Shown here: positions 22,701-31,869 of the stretch, piece after piece
Position numbering within the stretch: the stretch's first letter is position 1
Layout of the letters: each line of letters opens with the position of its first letter
Source: Rana temporaria
Taxonomy: Eukaryota > Chordata > Amphibia > Anura > Ranidae
Reading direction: 5' to 3'
Length of the DNA stretch: 64,000 bases
Assembly: GCF_905171775.1 (NCBI RefSeq)
Contig: NC_053492.1
Span: 327,510,720 to 327,574,719 of the forward strand
Made by a program: the position numbers and the translations under genes
The notes under the pieces: generated by a model
What the model was told of the DNA's origin: nothing
Database searches by the model: none
The model's input: only the letters and a program-made list of their open reading frames with translations

Positions 22701-23508
22701 TACAGTCTGTGCAGTACATTGTTTAGGCCTGGCTTCCTGCTTATTGCTATAGGTAGAGAAATATATAGGCTAATCTCTGCCCATTTCACCAGCACTCTAC
22801 CTGTCCCCTGTGATATACTGTCTGTGCAGTACATTGTTTAGGGCTGGCCTCCTGCTTATTGCTATAGGTAGAGACATATATGTGAATCTCTGCCCATTTC
22901 ACCAGCACTCTACCTGTCCCGTGTGATATTCTGTCTGTGCAGTACATTGTTTAGGCCTGGCTTCCTGCTTATTGCTATAGGTAGAGAAATATATAGGTTA
23001 ATCTCTGCCCATTTCACCAGCACTCTACCTGTCCCCTGTGATATACTGTCTGTGCAGTACATTGTTTAGGCCTGGCCTCCTGCTTATTGGTAGAGAAATA
23101 TATAGGTGAATCTCTGCCCATTTCACCAGCACTCTACCTGTCCCCTGTGATATACTGTCTGTGCAGTACATTGTTTAGGCCTGGCTTCCTGATTATTGCT
23201 ATAGGTAGAGAAATATATAGGTGAATCTCTGCCCATTCCACCAGCACTCTACCTGTCCCCTGTGATATACTGTCTGTGTAGTACATTCTTTAGGGCTGGC
23301 CTCCTGCTTATTGCTATAGGTAGAGAAATATATAGGTGAATCTCTTCCCATTTCACCAGCACTCTACCTGTCCCCTGTGATATACTGTCTGTGCAGTACA
23401 TTGTTTAGGGCTGGCTTCCTGCTTATTGCTATAGGTAGAGAAATATATAGGTGAATCTCTGCCCATTTCACCAGCACTCTACCTGTCCCCTGTGATATAC
23501 TGTCTGTG
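19736..23508. repeat. 115-bp satellite array, block B
   Basis: About 33 copies of the 115-bp monomer. Variant monomers recur together, such as a copy missing GCTATA near 22407 and one with ACATAGATAAAT near 22520. These variants also mark the repeated blocks at 32700, 34540 and 35685, so the array has higher-order structure. It ends at the Gypsy LTR at 23509, in phase with block C. Confidence 0.97.
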
Positions 23509-24498
23509 TGTGGTGACCGGGGAAGGTGAGCCCCACGGCCACACACATGCGCTTGATGGTTAGCTACTTGGTTCTTGGGGCTAGGAGCCCAGGGTCAGGT
23601 GGTATTAACCCTTAGTGAGGGCTAGATGGTATTAACCCTCTCTGTCACGTGACGCCACTGTAGTCTTGGAATACTCCGGGAAACTACAGCTCCGGGGGCC
23701 TCCGTATCTCCGCTAGTTAGGATGGTAATAACACAGTCCACAACAGGGATTAAAACAACGAAGGCTTTACTGGCATGAAGGCAGGTGTCAAAATCTTCAC
23801 ATCGTTTAAACAGAGTGTCAAAATATTCTGCAGGCAGTCTCTGGATCACACAGCTTGAGCTTAGTTGATCATATACTGTATATACTCGGCTGCAAAAGCC
23901 GGAATAGTAATTCAGGGCCTATGCTTAACTAGGCTGAAAAATAGATACACTTACTGAAGTGTCTGTAGACTTGAGGCTTTTCGCCGGAATAACGGATTGA
24001 TCCGATAAATGAGCTGAAGTACTGGTTCTGTAATGTTTAGGGATACTCCACTCTTTGCTGTATTTTATCCTGGAGGCTTCAGGCCTGCACTGCTTCTCTG
24101 ACTGTGTGTTGCTCTGCTCTGCCAGGAACTGAAGGAAGCATTAGACTGGCTTAAACAGGAAGTACAATCCCTTATAAGGGCCTGTTTAGACTGAAGCCTA
24201 TTGGTTGAGAGCTGTGGATCATAGAGACTGACCTGCAGTATAACACAACACAATAAGTATTGTCTAGCATTCAGTCCTCCCGACTCTAATACACTTGAAC
24301 ATGAGATGGTAATACACTCTGACTGAACATGAGATGGCTGGCTAAACCCCTTAAAGCTATATACACCTAATAAACGTATTATCAACCATAACAGTATAAA
24401 TCACATCATAATTAGCTGAGTCCCTGCAGGGAGACCCCACAAGCCGAGGGCCTCAATCTGACAAGGCCTACAGCAAATACCTGTACTGGGACACCACA
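23509..24498 (-). repeat. 3' LTR of the young Gypsy
   Basis: 990 bp; matches 30871-31869. It lies downstream of integrase in the direction of transcription. Confidence 0.93.
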
Positions 24499-25176
24499 AA
24501 CCCCACCACTAAACAGAAGTCGTCCTCGACGATTAAGGCACTGACGGATTGAGGAATGAGGTGACCTTGGGGCCACTAGAAGTCCTGAGGCATTTGTACA
24601 CCAATGTCCGTTCCAGGTTCTTTGGGAAAAAATAAACATATAAGAACAGGATCATATGATAAGTCCTGAGGCATTATACACATAAATGTCCCTTGCAGGC
24701 TTATTAGATAAGTGAGATCATTATTTTGTGCAGGGTAAGTGGTTATCTGGGTCCCAGACAGAATACATATCTGTTAAACGTTATCACTCAGTTTTGAACA
24801 GTATATTATTGTTAGATCACACTTTTAAGACTGAACAGGTTTTGGATTGGGCTGCCGGAGGCTTTCTACCCAATGCCTTGGCTACTGGGGCCCTTAGGCT
24901 ATTAGCTCTTCTCCCCAGAACACACTTTAATATTTGCTAGACATTTTTATTCTATGCCTGAAGTACACAATTAGACATTTCTTAGAGGATACCCTTTTTC
25001 TTTTTGTAGTGCTTAAGTGAGGGATAGGAGACTTACTGGCCAGGTATGTTCCTATACACTAAATAAGGTAAGTAGGTAACTAGTGACATATTAGTTAGTA
25101 ATGATGTATACTTGAGATGTATACTAACTGAGGTGTATGTAGTCTATCTACATATATTGTAGGTATAATTAATGGA
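24499..25176 (-). other. 3' untranslated region and polypurine tract
   Basis: About 680 bp between the integrase stop and the 3' LTR, with no env-like frame. On minus, GTGGTGGGGTT directly precedes the LTR and is the probable polypurine tract (24499-24509). Confidence 0.65.
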
Positions 25177-26934
25177 TTAATCCCTATATCTTGCTGGGGG
25201 ATATCCGAAATTAGGTCTGGCGGATCTACGCAACACCATTTCTGAGTTTTCTGGAGCACTGTTTTCTCCTTGAACACTTGCTTCTTCTGGACTGACACCT
25301 GCACCTTCATCTTGGACAATGGGGGCCAGTGATGGCTCTTGACTTATGGAGCTTTCTCTCACATTAGAAGGTTCTGATGGGACTGCAGCAGGTGAGCGGA
25401 TGGCTGGAGTAAACTCTGGAGCTTCTGGTGCCAAGACTGAGGTTGATGGAATGGAACTGATTGGCACATAACCAAAGAAGACGTTTTGGTCAGAAGGGAA
25501 GAGAGGATCATCTTCGAACATCAGGAGTGGCCTCTCAGGCTCAACTGGCTTGGTGGGCCGCACTTGTGCTGGCTGAACTGGAGGTGGAAGACTTGGTGGT
25601 GCAGAAGGAGGCACCAACACAGGCAGGTTCCCTTTGTGACACAGCTTGATCCGGTTTCGGTGGACAACTTGTGGTTCATATCCGGCTTTTTGAACTGAGT
25701 AGACATCAGAGTCCGGGTAAGGGATGGAAATCACTGTGTATGGTTCAGTTTCCCAAAGGGAGTCCAACTTATGGGTTCTAGGATGCTTCTTCAGCCAGAC
25801 TTTATCACCAACTTGCAACGGCTGGGCAGAGGCATGGCGGTTGTAGTCCTGTTGCTGCCTATAGTGTGCCTCGCCCATCTTTTTGTTGACTATCTCTCTC
25901 GCTTCCTGAATCCTTTTCTGATGTTCCGAGACCCACTCCGAAGAGGCTTGGGGGGAGTGGTTGAAAGGTGCTTGAAGTCCAAAGACCCTGTCTTTAGGCA
26001 GTTGACCGTGTCGGCCCATCATGAGGTAAAATGGAGTATAACCAGTGGAACAGTGGATGGTATTGTTGTAGATTTCCAACAATTCAGGCATTAGTTGAGG
26101 CCACTCTTCAGGTCGGGATACAGAAGCCGCTCTCAGCATGTGGATAAACACCTGGTTGATCCTCTCACAGAGTCCATTCCCTTGCGGATGATAGGCAGTG
26201 GTCCTGAGTTTCTTACAAGCATGGAACTGGCACAATTCTTGAAACAGTTGGGCCTCAAAGGCCGGACCTCGGTCGGACAAGACAGTTTCAGGACATCCAA
26301 GTATCTGTACCCAATGGGTGTAGAACTTCTGGGCTGTCGTCTTGGCTGTTAAGTCTTTGACTGGCACAACCACTACCCACTTGGAATAGTGATCCACCAT
26401 GGTGAGAGCATATGAATACCCGGACCGGGTAGGTGACAGCTTGACATGATCCAAGGCGACCAATTGGTTGGGCCTCTCGCTCTGAATGGAATGGAGGGGT
26501 GCTCGCGCATTCTTGCGACCATTCTTGGTGATATTGCAGACTGCACACTCACTGCACCACTTTTCAACGTCGCTCCTCATTCCAATCCAGTAGAACCGGC
26601 GTCGGATGGTGGCTTCTGTTTTATGGACCCCAAAGTGTCCTGACTGGTCGTGGTAGGCATTCAATACCATGGCGGCATCTCTCCGAGGGATCAGAATTTG
26701 GTGTAGCCTTTCACCCGACACTGGGTCCAAGAAGTTCCTGTACACCATTCCTTTGTGCACAAATAGTCTTTTCCTCTGACGCCACAATCGCTTCAATTCG
26801 CAGTCGTTCTGGCCCCGTCGCAACCGGGGAGGTACCCTCCTGGTCAATAAATACTCCTGCAGATCTCCCATAGTCTGACTTTCTTCCTGTAGGGTCCTCC
26901 AGGTATACAGGTCTTCCTGGATTGATGACCACAT
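25177..26934 (-). CDS. Gypsy integrase
   Basis: Inserts the cDNA into chromosomes. This 585-residue frame has the N-terminal zinc finger (H100, H104, C130, C133), then a DD35E core: Asp162 in LVALDHV, Asp221 in LSDRGPAF and Glu257 in NGLCERIN. A C-terminal domain (VGDKVWLKKHPR) and a Pro-rich tail follow. There is no chromodomain. Its first 75 residues overlap the RT frame in another phase, so RT and integrase, normally one polyprotein, have been separated by a small indel within about 26711-26934. The tail after residue 440 is rich in Pro, Ser and Glu. All catalytic residues are present. Confidence 0.9.
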   Translation of the reverse strand: MWSSIQEDLYTWRTLQEESQTMGDLQEYLLTRRVPPRLRRGQNDCELKRLWRQRKRLFVHKGMVYRNFLDPVSGERLHQILIPRRDAAMVLNAYHDQSGHFGVHKTEATIRRRFYWIGMRSDVEKWCSECAVCNITKNGRKNARAPLHSIQSERPNQLVALDHVKLSPTRSGYSYALTMVDHYSKWVVVVPVKDLTAKTTAQKFYTHWVQILGCPETVLSDRGPAFEAQLFQELCQFHACKKLRTTAYHPQGNGLCERINQVFIHMLRAASVSRPEEWPQLMPELLEIYNNTIHCSTGYTPFYLMMGRHGQLPKDRVFGLQAPFNHSPQASSEWVSEHQKRIQEAREIVNKKMGEAHYRQQQDYNRHASAQPLQVGDKVWLKKHPRTHKLDSLWETEPYTVISIPYPDSDVYSVQKAGYEPQVVHRNRIKLCHKGNLPVLVPPSAPPSLPPPVQPAQVRPTKPVEPERPLLMFEDDPLFPSDQNVFFGYVPISSIPSTSVLAPEAPEFTPAIRSPAAVPSEPSNVRESSISQEPSLAPIVQDEGAGVSPEEASVQGENSAPENSEMVLRRSARPNFGYPPARYRD

Positions 26935-28492
26935 CCTGATTCACGAATCTTTGATAGAAGGGAGGCATCTCCACATCTTCCCACTTGTCCTCCACTGGGG
27001 GATCTTCGCCAGGAGCCATGCGTGATAGCACATCCACATTAATATTAGACTTGCCACTTCGGTACTTGATAGAGAAGTCATAGTTGGCCAGTCTGGAGGC
27101 CCATCTTTGCTCAAGGGCACCTAGTTTAGCGGTGTTCAGGTGAGCCAGGGGGTTGTTATCGGTGTAGACCGTGAATGAGGTGGCTGACAAATAGTCCTTA
27201 AATTTTTCGGTGACTGCCCACACGAGGGCCAGGAGCTCTAACTTGAAGGAACTGTAGTTAGAATCATTCTTCTCATCCCCTCGCAGATTCCGGCTGGCGT
27301 AAGCTATCACCCTCTCTTGTTTTCCCTGCATCTGGGACAACACTGCCCCGAGTCCTTCAAAGCTGGCATCTGTATACAGTCGGAAAGGCTGAGTATAATC
27401 CGGATAGGCCAGGATGGGAGGCTCTGTCAATAGATGTTTTAGAGCCTGGAAGGCCACCTCTTGCTCTTTGGCCCATTCCACAGGCAGCTTGCCATTATAG
27501 TTCCCCTTCGCCGTGCCTCGCAGGAGAGAGGTCAATGGCTCGGCAATTTGTGCAAAATGAGGAATAAAGCGGCGGTAATATCCTGAAAATCCTAAGAAGC
27601 TCCGAATATCCTTAACGGTGCGTGGGATAGGCCAATTCTTGACAACTTCGACTTTAGCTGGATCAGGTTGGACCCCTTCGGCACTGATGACGTGGCCCAG
27701 GTAATGTACTTGTGGCTTGAGTAGGTGGCACTTGGAGGGTTTGACTTTCAGACCATGCTGGATCAGTACTTGGAAGACGTCGGACAGGTGAGTCAAATGT
27801 TCCTGATAGGATTTGGAATACACAATCACGTCATCCAGGTAGAGTAGGACACTCTGGAAGTTAAGGTGTCCCAGACATCTCTCCATCAGCCGTTGAAAGG
27901 TAGCTGGGGCATTGCACAGCCCAAAGGGCATACTTTTAAATTCGAAAAGACCCATGGGGGTGACAAAGGCTGTTTTCTCCCTGTCTTCGACGGCCATGGG
28001 CACCTGCCAGTATCCGCTGGTCAGATCCAATGTAGAGAAGTAGGCCGCAGAACCCAACGCGGTGAGTGACTCCTCAATCCGGGGGAGAGGGTATGCGTCT
28101 TTATGGGTGATGTCGTTCAACTTCCTGTAATCAACACAGAAACGGATGGTCCCATCCTTCTTCTTAACTAACACCATGGGTGCTGCCCAGGGACTCTGGC
28201 TCTCTTGTATTACATCTGCCTCCTTCATGTCGGTTAACAGTTTCTTGACGGTTTGGTACATGCCTGGTGCCACAGGCCGATGCCTTTCCTTGATGGGGGG
28301 TTTATCGCCGGTCAGGATTCGATGCTTAATCATGGAGGTTTTTCCAAAATCGGTTGGGTGTTTGCTGAAGGCACTCTGGCACTCCTTCACCACCTCGATG
28401 ACCCCTTCGACTTGTTCTGGTGGGGTGAGAGATCCTCCTATTTGCAGTTGGCGCCACCAAGGTTCTGGAGAATTTTCGGTAGCCCCTGACAC
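26711..28492 (-). CDS. Gypsy reverse transcriptase / RNase H
   Basis: Copies element RNA into DNA and degrades the template. RT motifs are in order: RFCVDYRKLND near residue 118, STLDLTSGYWQV near 153, GLCNAPATFQR near 191, and the catalytic YLDD at 218-221. RNase H follows from about residue 365, with YTDASFEGLGAVLSQ, a FKLELLALVW block, VYTDNNPL and DVLSRM. The first codon of the frame given here is GTG; the true entry is from the protease frame by a -1 shift in a 33-nt overlap just upstream, containing GGGGCCC at 28513-28519. The last 75 codons are out of frame with integrase and are probably not native. Confidence 0.9.
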   Translation of the reverse strand: MSGATENSPEPWWRQLQIGGSLTPPEQVEGVIEVVKECQSAFSKHPTDFGKTSMIKHRILTGDKPPIKERHRPVAPGMYQTVKKLLTDMKEADVIQESQSPWAAPMVLVKKKDGTIRFCVDYRKLNDITHKDAYPLPRIEESLTALGSAAYFSTLDLTSGYWQVPMAVEDREKTAFVTPMGLFEFKSMPFGLCNAPATFQRLMERCLGHLNFQSVLLYLDDVIVYSKSYQEHLTHLSDVFQVLIQHGLKVKPSKCHLLKPQVHYLGHVISAEGVQPDPAKVEVVKNWPIPRTVKDIRSFLGFSGYYRRFIPHFAQIAEPLTSLLRGTAKGNYNGKLPVEWAKEQEVAFQALKHLLTEPPILAYPDYTQPFRLYTDASFEGLGAVLSQMQGKQERVIAYASRNLRGDEKNDSNYSSFKLELLALVWAVTEKFKDYLSATSFTVYTDNNPLAHLNTAKLGALEQRWASRLANYDFSIKYRSGKSNINVDVLSRMAPGEDPPVEDKWEDVEMPPFYQRFVNQDVVINPGRPVYLEDPTGRKSDYGRSAGVFIDQEGTSPVATGPERLRIEAIVASEEKTICAQRNGVQELLGPSVG

Positions 28493-28503
28493 GGTTTGGG
28501 CAC

Positions 28504-29379
28504 TCAGCTGTTGGGCCCCTTCCGTGAAGAGAGTATGTCACTGGAGTCCAAGAAAACAAGTTGGGCCACTGGAGTGTACTTTGGTAGGGTGGTGGCTACG
28601 CCGGACAAATTAACTAGGCGGACTGGGACCCGTCCATTCACCACCATCACTAGGCTCCTTGCAGCTCGGACCAAAGGAAAATCTTCAGATTGTATGGGCT
28701 CCAGTAAGGCCTGATAGTCCTGATTCCTTACACCAGGGCGCGCCCGACACCACAAAATTGTCTCTGTGTTCGGCTGCAGGGTCACGGGCCTCATGTCTTG
28801 GATCCGAACTTTACCGATTTCTCCTCTCCGGTTCGCAAACTTCTGTTCTGCTTTTAGAATTTTGAGATGGTGTTGCGCAGTCCTCTGACCTGAGGAAGAC
28901 ATGTGGGGGAGAGAGGCATGCAAGGCATCCAAAATATCACTGAAGCAATGTCTCATTATATTCATCCCCAATATAAACTCTGTGGCCCCTGGTACCGTGA
29001 CATTAGTGACAATTATACCTTGACCTCTAAGTGTGTGACCTCTCAGCTGAATAGTGGGCTCCCAGTACCCATGTCTGGGAATTGGTTTCCCGTCCCCTGC
29101 CAGGACACTAAAATCCATATCATCTGGTTCACACAATGAATCGACATTCCAGTACCTATAGAATAGGCCCTTAGAGATGGTAGACACCTGCGAGCCTGTA
29201 TCAATCAGGGCCTGCAGTTGGACACCATCTATGGTAACATTTACATAGGGGCAGGATGCAATGTATAAGGACTGTCCTGAGTATATTGGCTCTTCTTCTG
29301 GACCTGTGATTCGTTTTCCTGAGGGCTGGTCCTCGACCTCAGGGGACGCCCGTTTAAAGCCCAGCATTGCATCTTCCAA
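28504..29379 (-). CDS. Gypsy aspartic protease
   Basis: Retropepsin-like protease that matures the Gag-Pol polyprotein. The active-site motif ALIDTGSQVSTI has Asp at residue 60, and a second conserved ILGMN motif follows. It lies in the -1 phase relative to gag and overlaps it by 139 nt. Entry is expected at the T TTA AAC site (29352-29358), so the ATG at 29379 is probably not used. The frame ends with TGA at 28504-28506; the RT frame is again -1. Confidence 0.85.
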   Translation of the reverse strand: MEDAMLGFKRASPEVEDQPSGKRITGPEEEPIYSGQSLYIASCPYVNVTIDGVQLQALIDTGSQVSTISKGLFYRYWNVDSLCEPDDMDFSVLAGDGKPIPRHGYWEPTIQLRGHTLRGQGIIVTNVTVPGATEFILGMNIMRHCFSDILDALHASLPHMSSSGQRTAQHHLKILKAEQKFANRRGEIGKVRIQDMRPVTLQPNTETILWCRARPGVRNQDYQALLEPIQSEDFPLVRAARSLVMVVNGRVPVRLVNLSGVATTLPKYTPVAQLVFLDSSDILSSRKGPNS

Positions 29380-30329
29380 TGACCGGGTTTGTCACAGAAA
29401 TCACAGTAAGGCCTACTAGATGGTCCCGAGCGAGGCCCGCTATAACGGGGAGGAGGGGCAGGAGTAGGTCTCTTAGTCTCTGGAGGCTCTCTAAGTACCC
29501 GAGTGGTGTGATTAGCCAACTCCTTTACCACTTGGGTAAGCTGGGCAATATCTTGTCTAACCTCTTGAATCTCAGTAATTGTAGTGGAGGCCGGGGTGAC
29601 AGCCACGGGTGCGGGGGCTGGTGGTAACAGTGGTGCAGGGCATGCCGCCGCACCCATGGGTTCCGTTTTAGGGTCAGGATGCTCCTCAGGGCTTGCCCCC
29701 TGCTCTATAACTTGAAGGGCTAGGCGCTTAAAGGCAGAGAAAGACATATTGGGGTTCTGTACAGCTAACATCTTTAATTGCGCCTTGTCCCATTTAGTTT
29801 GGACCCCTTCTATGAATCTATCCATCAATAGTTTGTTACCCTGGTCAGGGGTGATATTGTCCAGTTTCTGGACTGCCTCCAGGGCATTCTGCAAGGCTAC
29901 TGCATATGCCCTTAGTGTTTCCCCCGGCTTTTGTCGCCTCTCGTACAGCCTGAGGCGGACCTCTGAGGGTGAGTGGGACTCAAATACCTGATGTAATCCC
30001 TCGAAGATCTGATCTACTGTAGTCTTCTCAGAAGTGGGCCAGGTACGGACTTCCTCACGTGCAGGTCCCTGCAACTGTCCCAAGAGCAACAGCACCTGTT
30101 GGTCAGGGGGGAGAGAGTAGAGAGAGAAAATGCTTTGGAAGCTCTCCTGGAAATCCTTGAGGGAAAAGGGATCCCCTCTGTAGTTAGGCAACACAGGTTT
30201 CCCCAGGTAGAATGGGGGGGCCCCACTGTCATGACGTCGCACTGGAGGTGATCCCGGAGGGGTAGCTTGTGCAGGAGCCGCAAGAGGATCTGGTACATCA
30301 CCTGCATCTGGTGATCTTGGGGCTGACAT
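29241..30329 (-). CDS. Gypsy Gag
   Basis: Structural protein of 362 residues that packages element RNA. The capsid-like part (about 60-210) has YERRQKPGETLRAYAVALQ, which matches the gag family behind PNMA-type host genes; this is a family resemblance only. A single CX2CX4HX4C zinc knuckle (C309 to C322) precedes the frameshift site. The tail after residue 326 is read only when ribosomes do not shift. The ATG at 30329 is about 540 nt after the LTR, which is usual. No disabling change is visible. Confidence 0.88.
   Translation of the reverse strand: MSAPRSPDAGDVPDPLAAPAQATPPGSPPVRRHDSGAPPFYLGKPVLPNYRGDPFSLKDFQESFQSIFSLYSLPPDQQVLLLLGQLQGPAREEVRTWPTSEKTTVDQIFEGLHQVFESHSPSEVRLRLYERRQKPGETLRAYAVALQNALEAVQKLDNITPDQGNKLLMDRFIEGVQTKWDKAQLKMLAVQNPNMSFSAFKRLALQVIEQGASPEEHPDPKTEPMGAAACPAPLLPPAPAPVAVTPASTTITEIQEVRQDIAQLTQVVKELANHTTRVLREPPETKRPTPAPPPRYSGPRSGPSSRPYCDFCDKPGHWKMQCWALNGRPLRSRTSPQENESQVQKKSQYTQDSPYTLHPAPM
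29318..29358 (-). promoter_or_regulatory. Programmed -1 frameshift signal at gag/PR
   Basis: On minus, the heptamer T TTA AAC (29352-29358) lies exactly in gag register (codons GCT TTA AAC, Ala324-Leu325-Asn326). It is followed by an 8-nt spacer and a perfect 7-bp stem, CCTGAGG/CCTCAGG (29337-29343 with 29318-29324), with a 12-nt loop. Shifting -1 enters the protease frame. All elements of the classical signal are seen directly; the efficiency is unknown. Confidence 0.8.
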
Positions 30330-30353
30330 GTTGTAGCCTTGTTTGAGTGCCCT

Positions 30354-30480
30354 GTCACTTTAAGAAACTTTGAGAGCGCTGTCTTTGAGTGCGCTGTCAC
30401 TTTAAGAAACTTTGAGAGCGCTGTCTTTGAGTGCGACGTCTTTGAGTGCGCTGTCTTTGAGTGCGCTGTCTTTTATTGCC
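30354..30480. repeat. Short tandem repeats in the Gypsy leader
   Basis: Units of TTTGAGTGCGCTGTC repeated with variation, and a longer repeat including CACTTTAAGAAACTTTGAGAG, upstream of gag. Confidence 0.8.
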
Positions 30481-30815
30481 GGACACGTTGCTATGGCTGC
30501 GCCCGGCAACTTCCTTTTTTTTTTGGTCCGGTCAGCAATTGTTTCCTCCGTGCAACACAGAGTGGATTCTCTAGTTCCGGCTTGCACACTGAAGAGGCGT
30601 CACCGCTGGGGCTTGACTGGGCGGAGCTGCGACCGCTCCCGCGCGCGGGAAATGCTGGAAACAATTTAACCCCTTCAGGTACAGACTTTCTCCACTTAAC
30701 AATGGCAGCTAACAGTCTTTCCTTCACCTCCCCCACCACTTGTATATGCGCCTCGCTGAGTAAATTACTTTCAATGACACAGTTCAGATTCTGGGGGGGG
30801 GGAGGACTTGCTTTA

Positions 30816-30862
30816 GTGGCTGAATGGTTAAGGCGTACACCCGTATCCTGTTCGTGACGCCA
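30816..30862 (-). promoter_or_regulatory. Bipartite tRNA-Ser primer binding site
   Basis: Eight nt after the 5' LTR, the minus strand has TGGCGTCACGAACAGGAT (30845-30862). From memory this is the exact complement of the last 18 nt of a vertebrate tRNA-Ser(CGA) including CCA. Nine nt further on, 30816-30835 is complementary to the D-arm region of the same tRNA (on plus GTGGCTGAATGGTTAAGGCG, two transitions from GTGGCCGAGTGGTTAAGGCG). An intact tRNA gene is absent because the anticodon arm is missing. Ty3 of yeast also uses a split binding site that includes the D arm. Confidence 0.7.
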
Positions 30863-30870
30863 GAAAACGA

Positions 30871-31869
30871 TGTGGTGACCGGGGAAGGTGAGCCCCACGG
30901 CCACACACATGTGCTTGATGGTTAGCTACTTGGTTCTTGGGGCTAGGAGCCCAGGGTCAGGTGGTATTAACCCTTAGTGAGGGCTAGATGGTATTAACCC
31001 TCTCTGTCACGTGACGCCACTGTAGTCTTGGAATACTCCGGGAAACTACAGCTCCGGGGGCCTCCGTATCCCCGCTAGTTAGGATGGTAATAACACAGTC
31101 CACAACAGGGATTAAAACAACAAAGGCTTTACTGGCATGAAGGCAGGTGTCAAAATCTTCACATCGTTTAAACAGAGTGTCAAAATATTCTGCAGGCAGT
31201 CTCTGGATCACACAGCTGATAATGCTTGAGCTTAGTTGATCATATACTGTATATACTCGGCTGCAAAAGCCGGAATAGTAATTCAGGGCCTATGCTTAAC
31301 TAGGCTGAAAAATAGATACACTTACTGAAGTGTCTGTAGACTTGAGGCTTTTCGCCGGAATAACGGATTGATCCGATAAATGAGCTGAAGTACTGGTTCT
31401 GTAATGTTTAGGGATACTCCACTCTTTGCTGTATTTTATCCTGGAGGCTTCAGGCCTGCACTGCTTCTCTGACTGTGTGTTGCTCTGCTCTGCCAGGAAC
31501 TGAGGGAAGCATTAGACTGGCTTAAACAGGAAGTACAATCCCTTATAAGGGCCTGTTTAGACTGAAGCCTATTGGTTGAGAGCTGTGGATCATAGAGACT
31601 GACCTGCAGTATAACACAACACAATAAGTATTGTCTAGCATTCAGTCCTCCCGACTCTAATACACTTGAACATGAGATGGTAATACACTCTGACTGAACA
31701 TGAGATGGCTGGCTAAACCCCTTAAAGCTATACACACCTAATAAACGTATTATCAACCATAACAGTATAAATCACATCATAATTAGCTGAGTCCCTGCAG
31801 GGAGACCCCACAAGCCGAGGGCCTCAATCTGACAAGGCCTACAGCAAATACCTGTACTGGGACACCACA
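30871..31869 (-). repeat. 5' LTR of the young Gypsy
   Basis: 999 bp; contains a 9-bp insertion (near 31218-31226) absent from the other LTR. It should hold the promoter; no clear TATA box was identified. Confidence 0.93.

Larger units (their letters stand above)
23509..31869 (-). mobile_element. Young Ty3/Gypsy retrotransposon, gag-PR-RT-RH-IN
   Basis: A complete LTR retrotransposon on the minus strand, inserted in the satellite array with a 4-bp TGTG duplication. LTRs (990 and 999 bp) begin TGTGGTG and end CACCACA; they differ by about five substitutions and one 9-bp insertion by eye, so the insertion is young. Order of genes on minus: primer binding site, gag, protease, RT/RNase H, integrase, about 680 bp of untranslated sequence, polypurine tract. 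There is no chromodomain and no env. The reading frames are spread over three phases; the gag/PR shift looks programmed, while the RT/IN shift looks like a mutation. Confidence 0.93.

Noticed and set aside
24499..25176. An env gene downstream of integrase
   Set aside because: No frame long enough and no signal peptide or transmembrane pattern.
30339..30857. 172-codon plus-strand frame in the Gypsy leader
   Set aside because: Antisense to the leader, built on short tandem repeats, with no recognisable domain.
30810..30862. A tRNA-Ser gene
   Set aside because: Only the D-arm part and 3' end are present and CCA is encoded, as expected of a primer binding site; the anticodon arm is missing.
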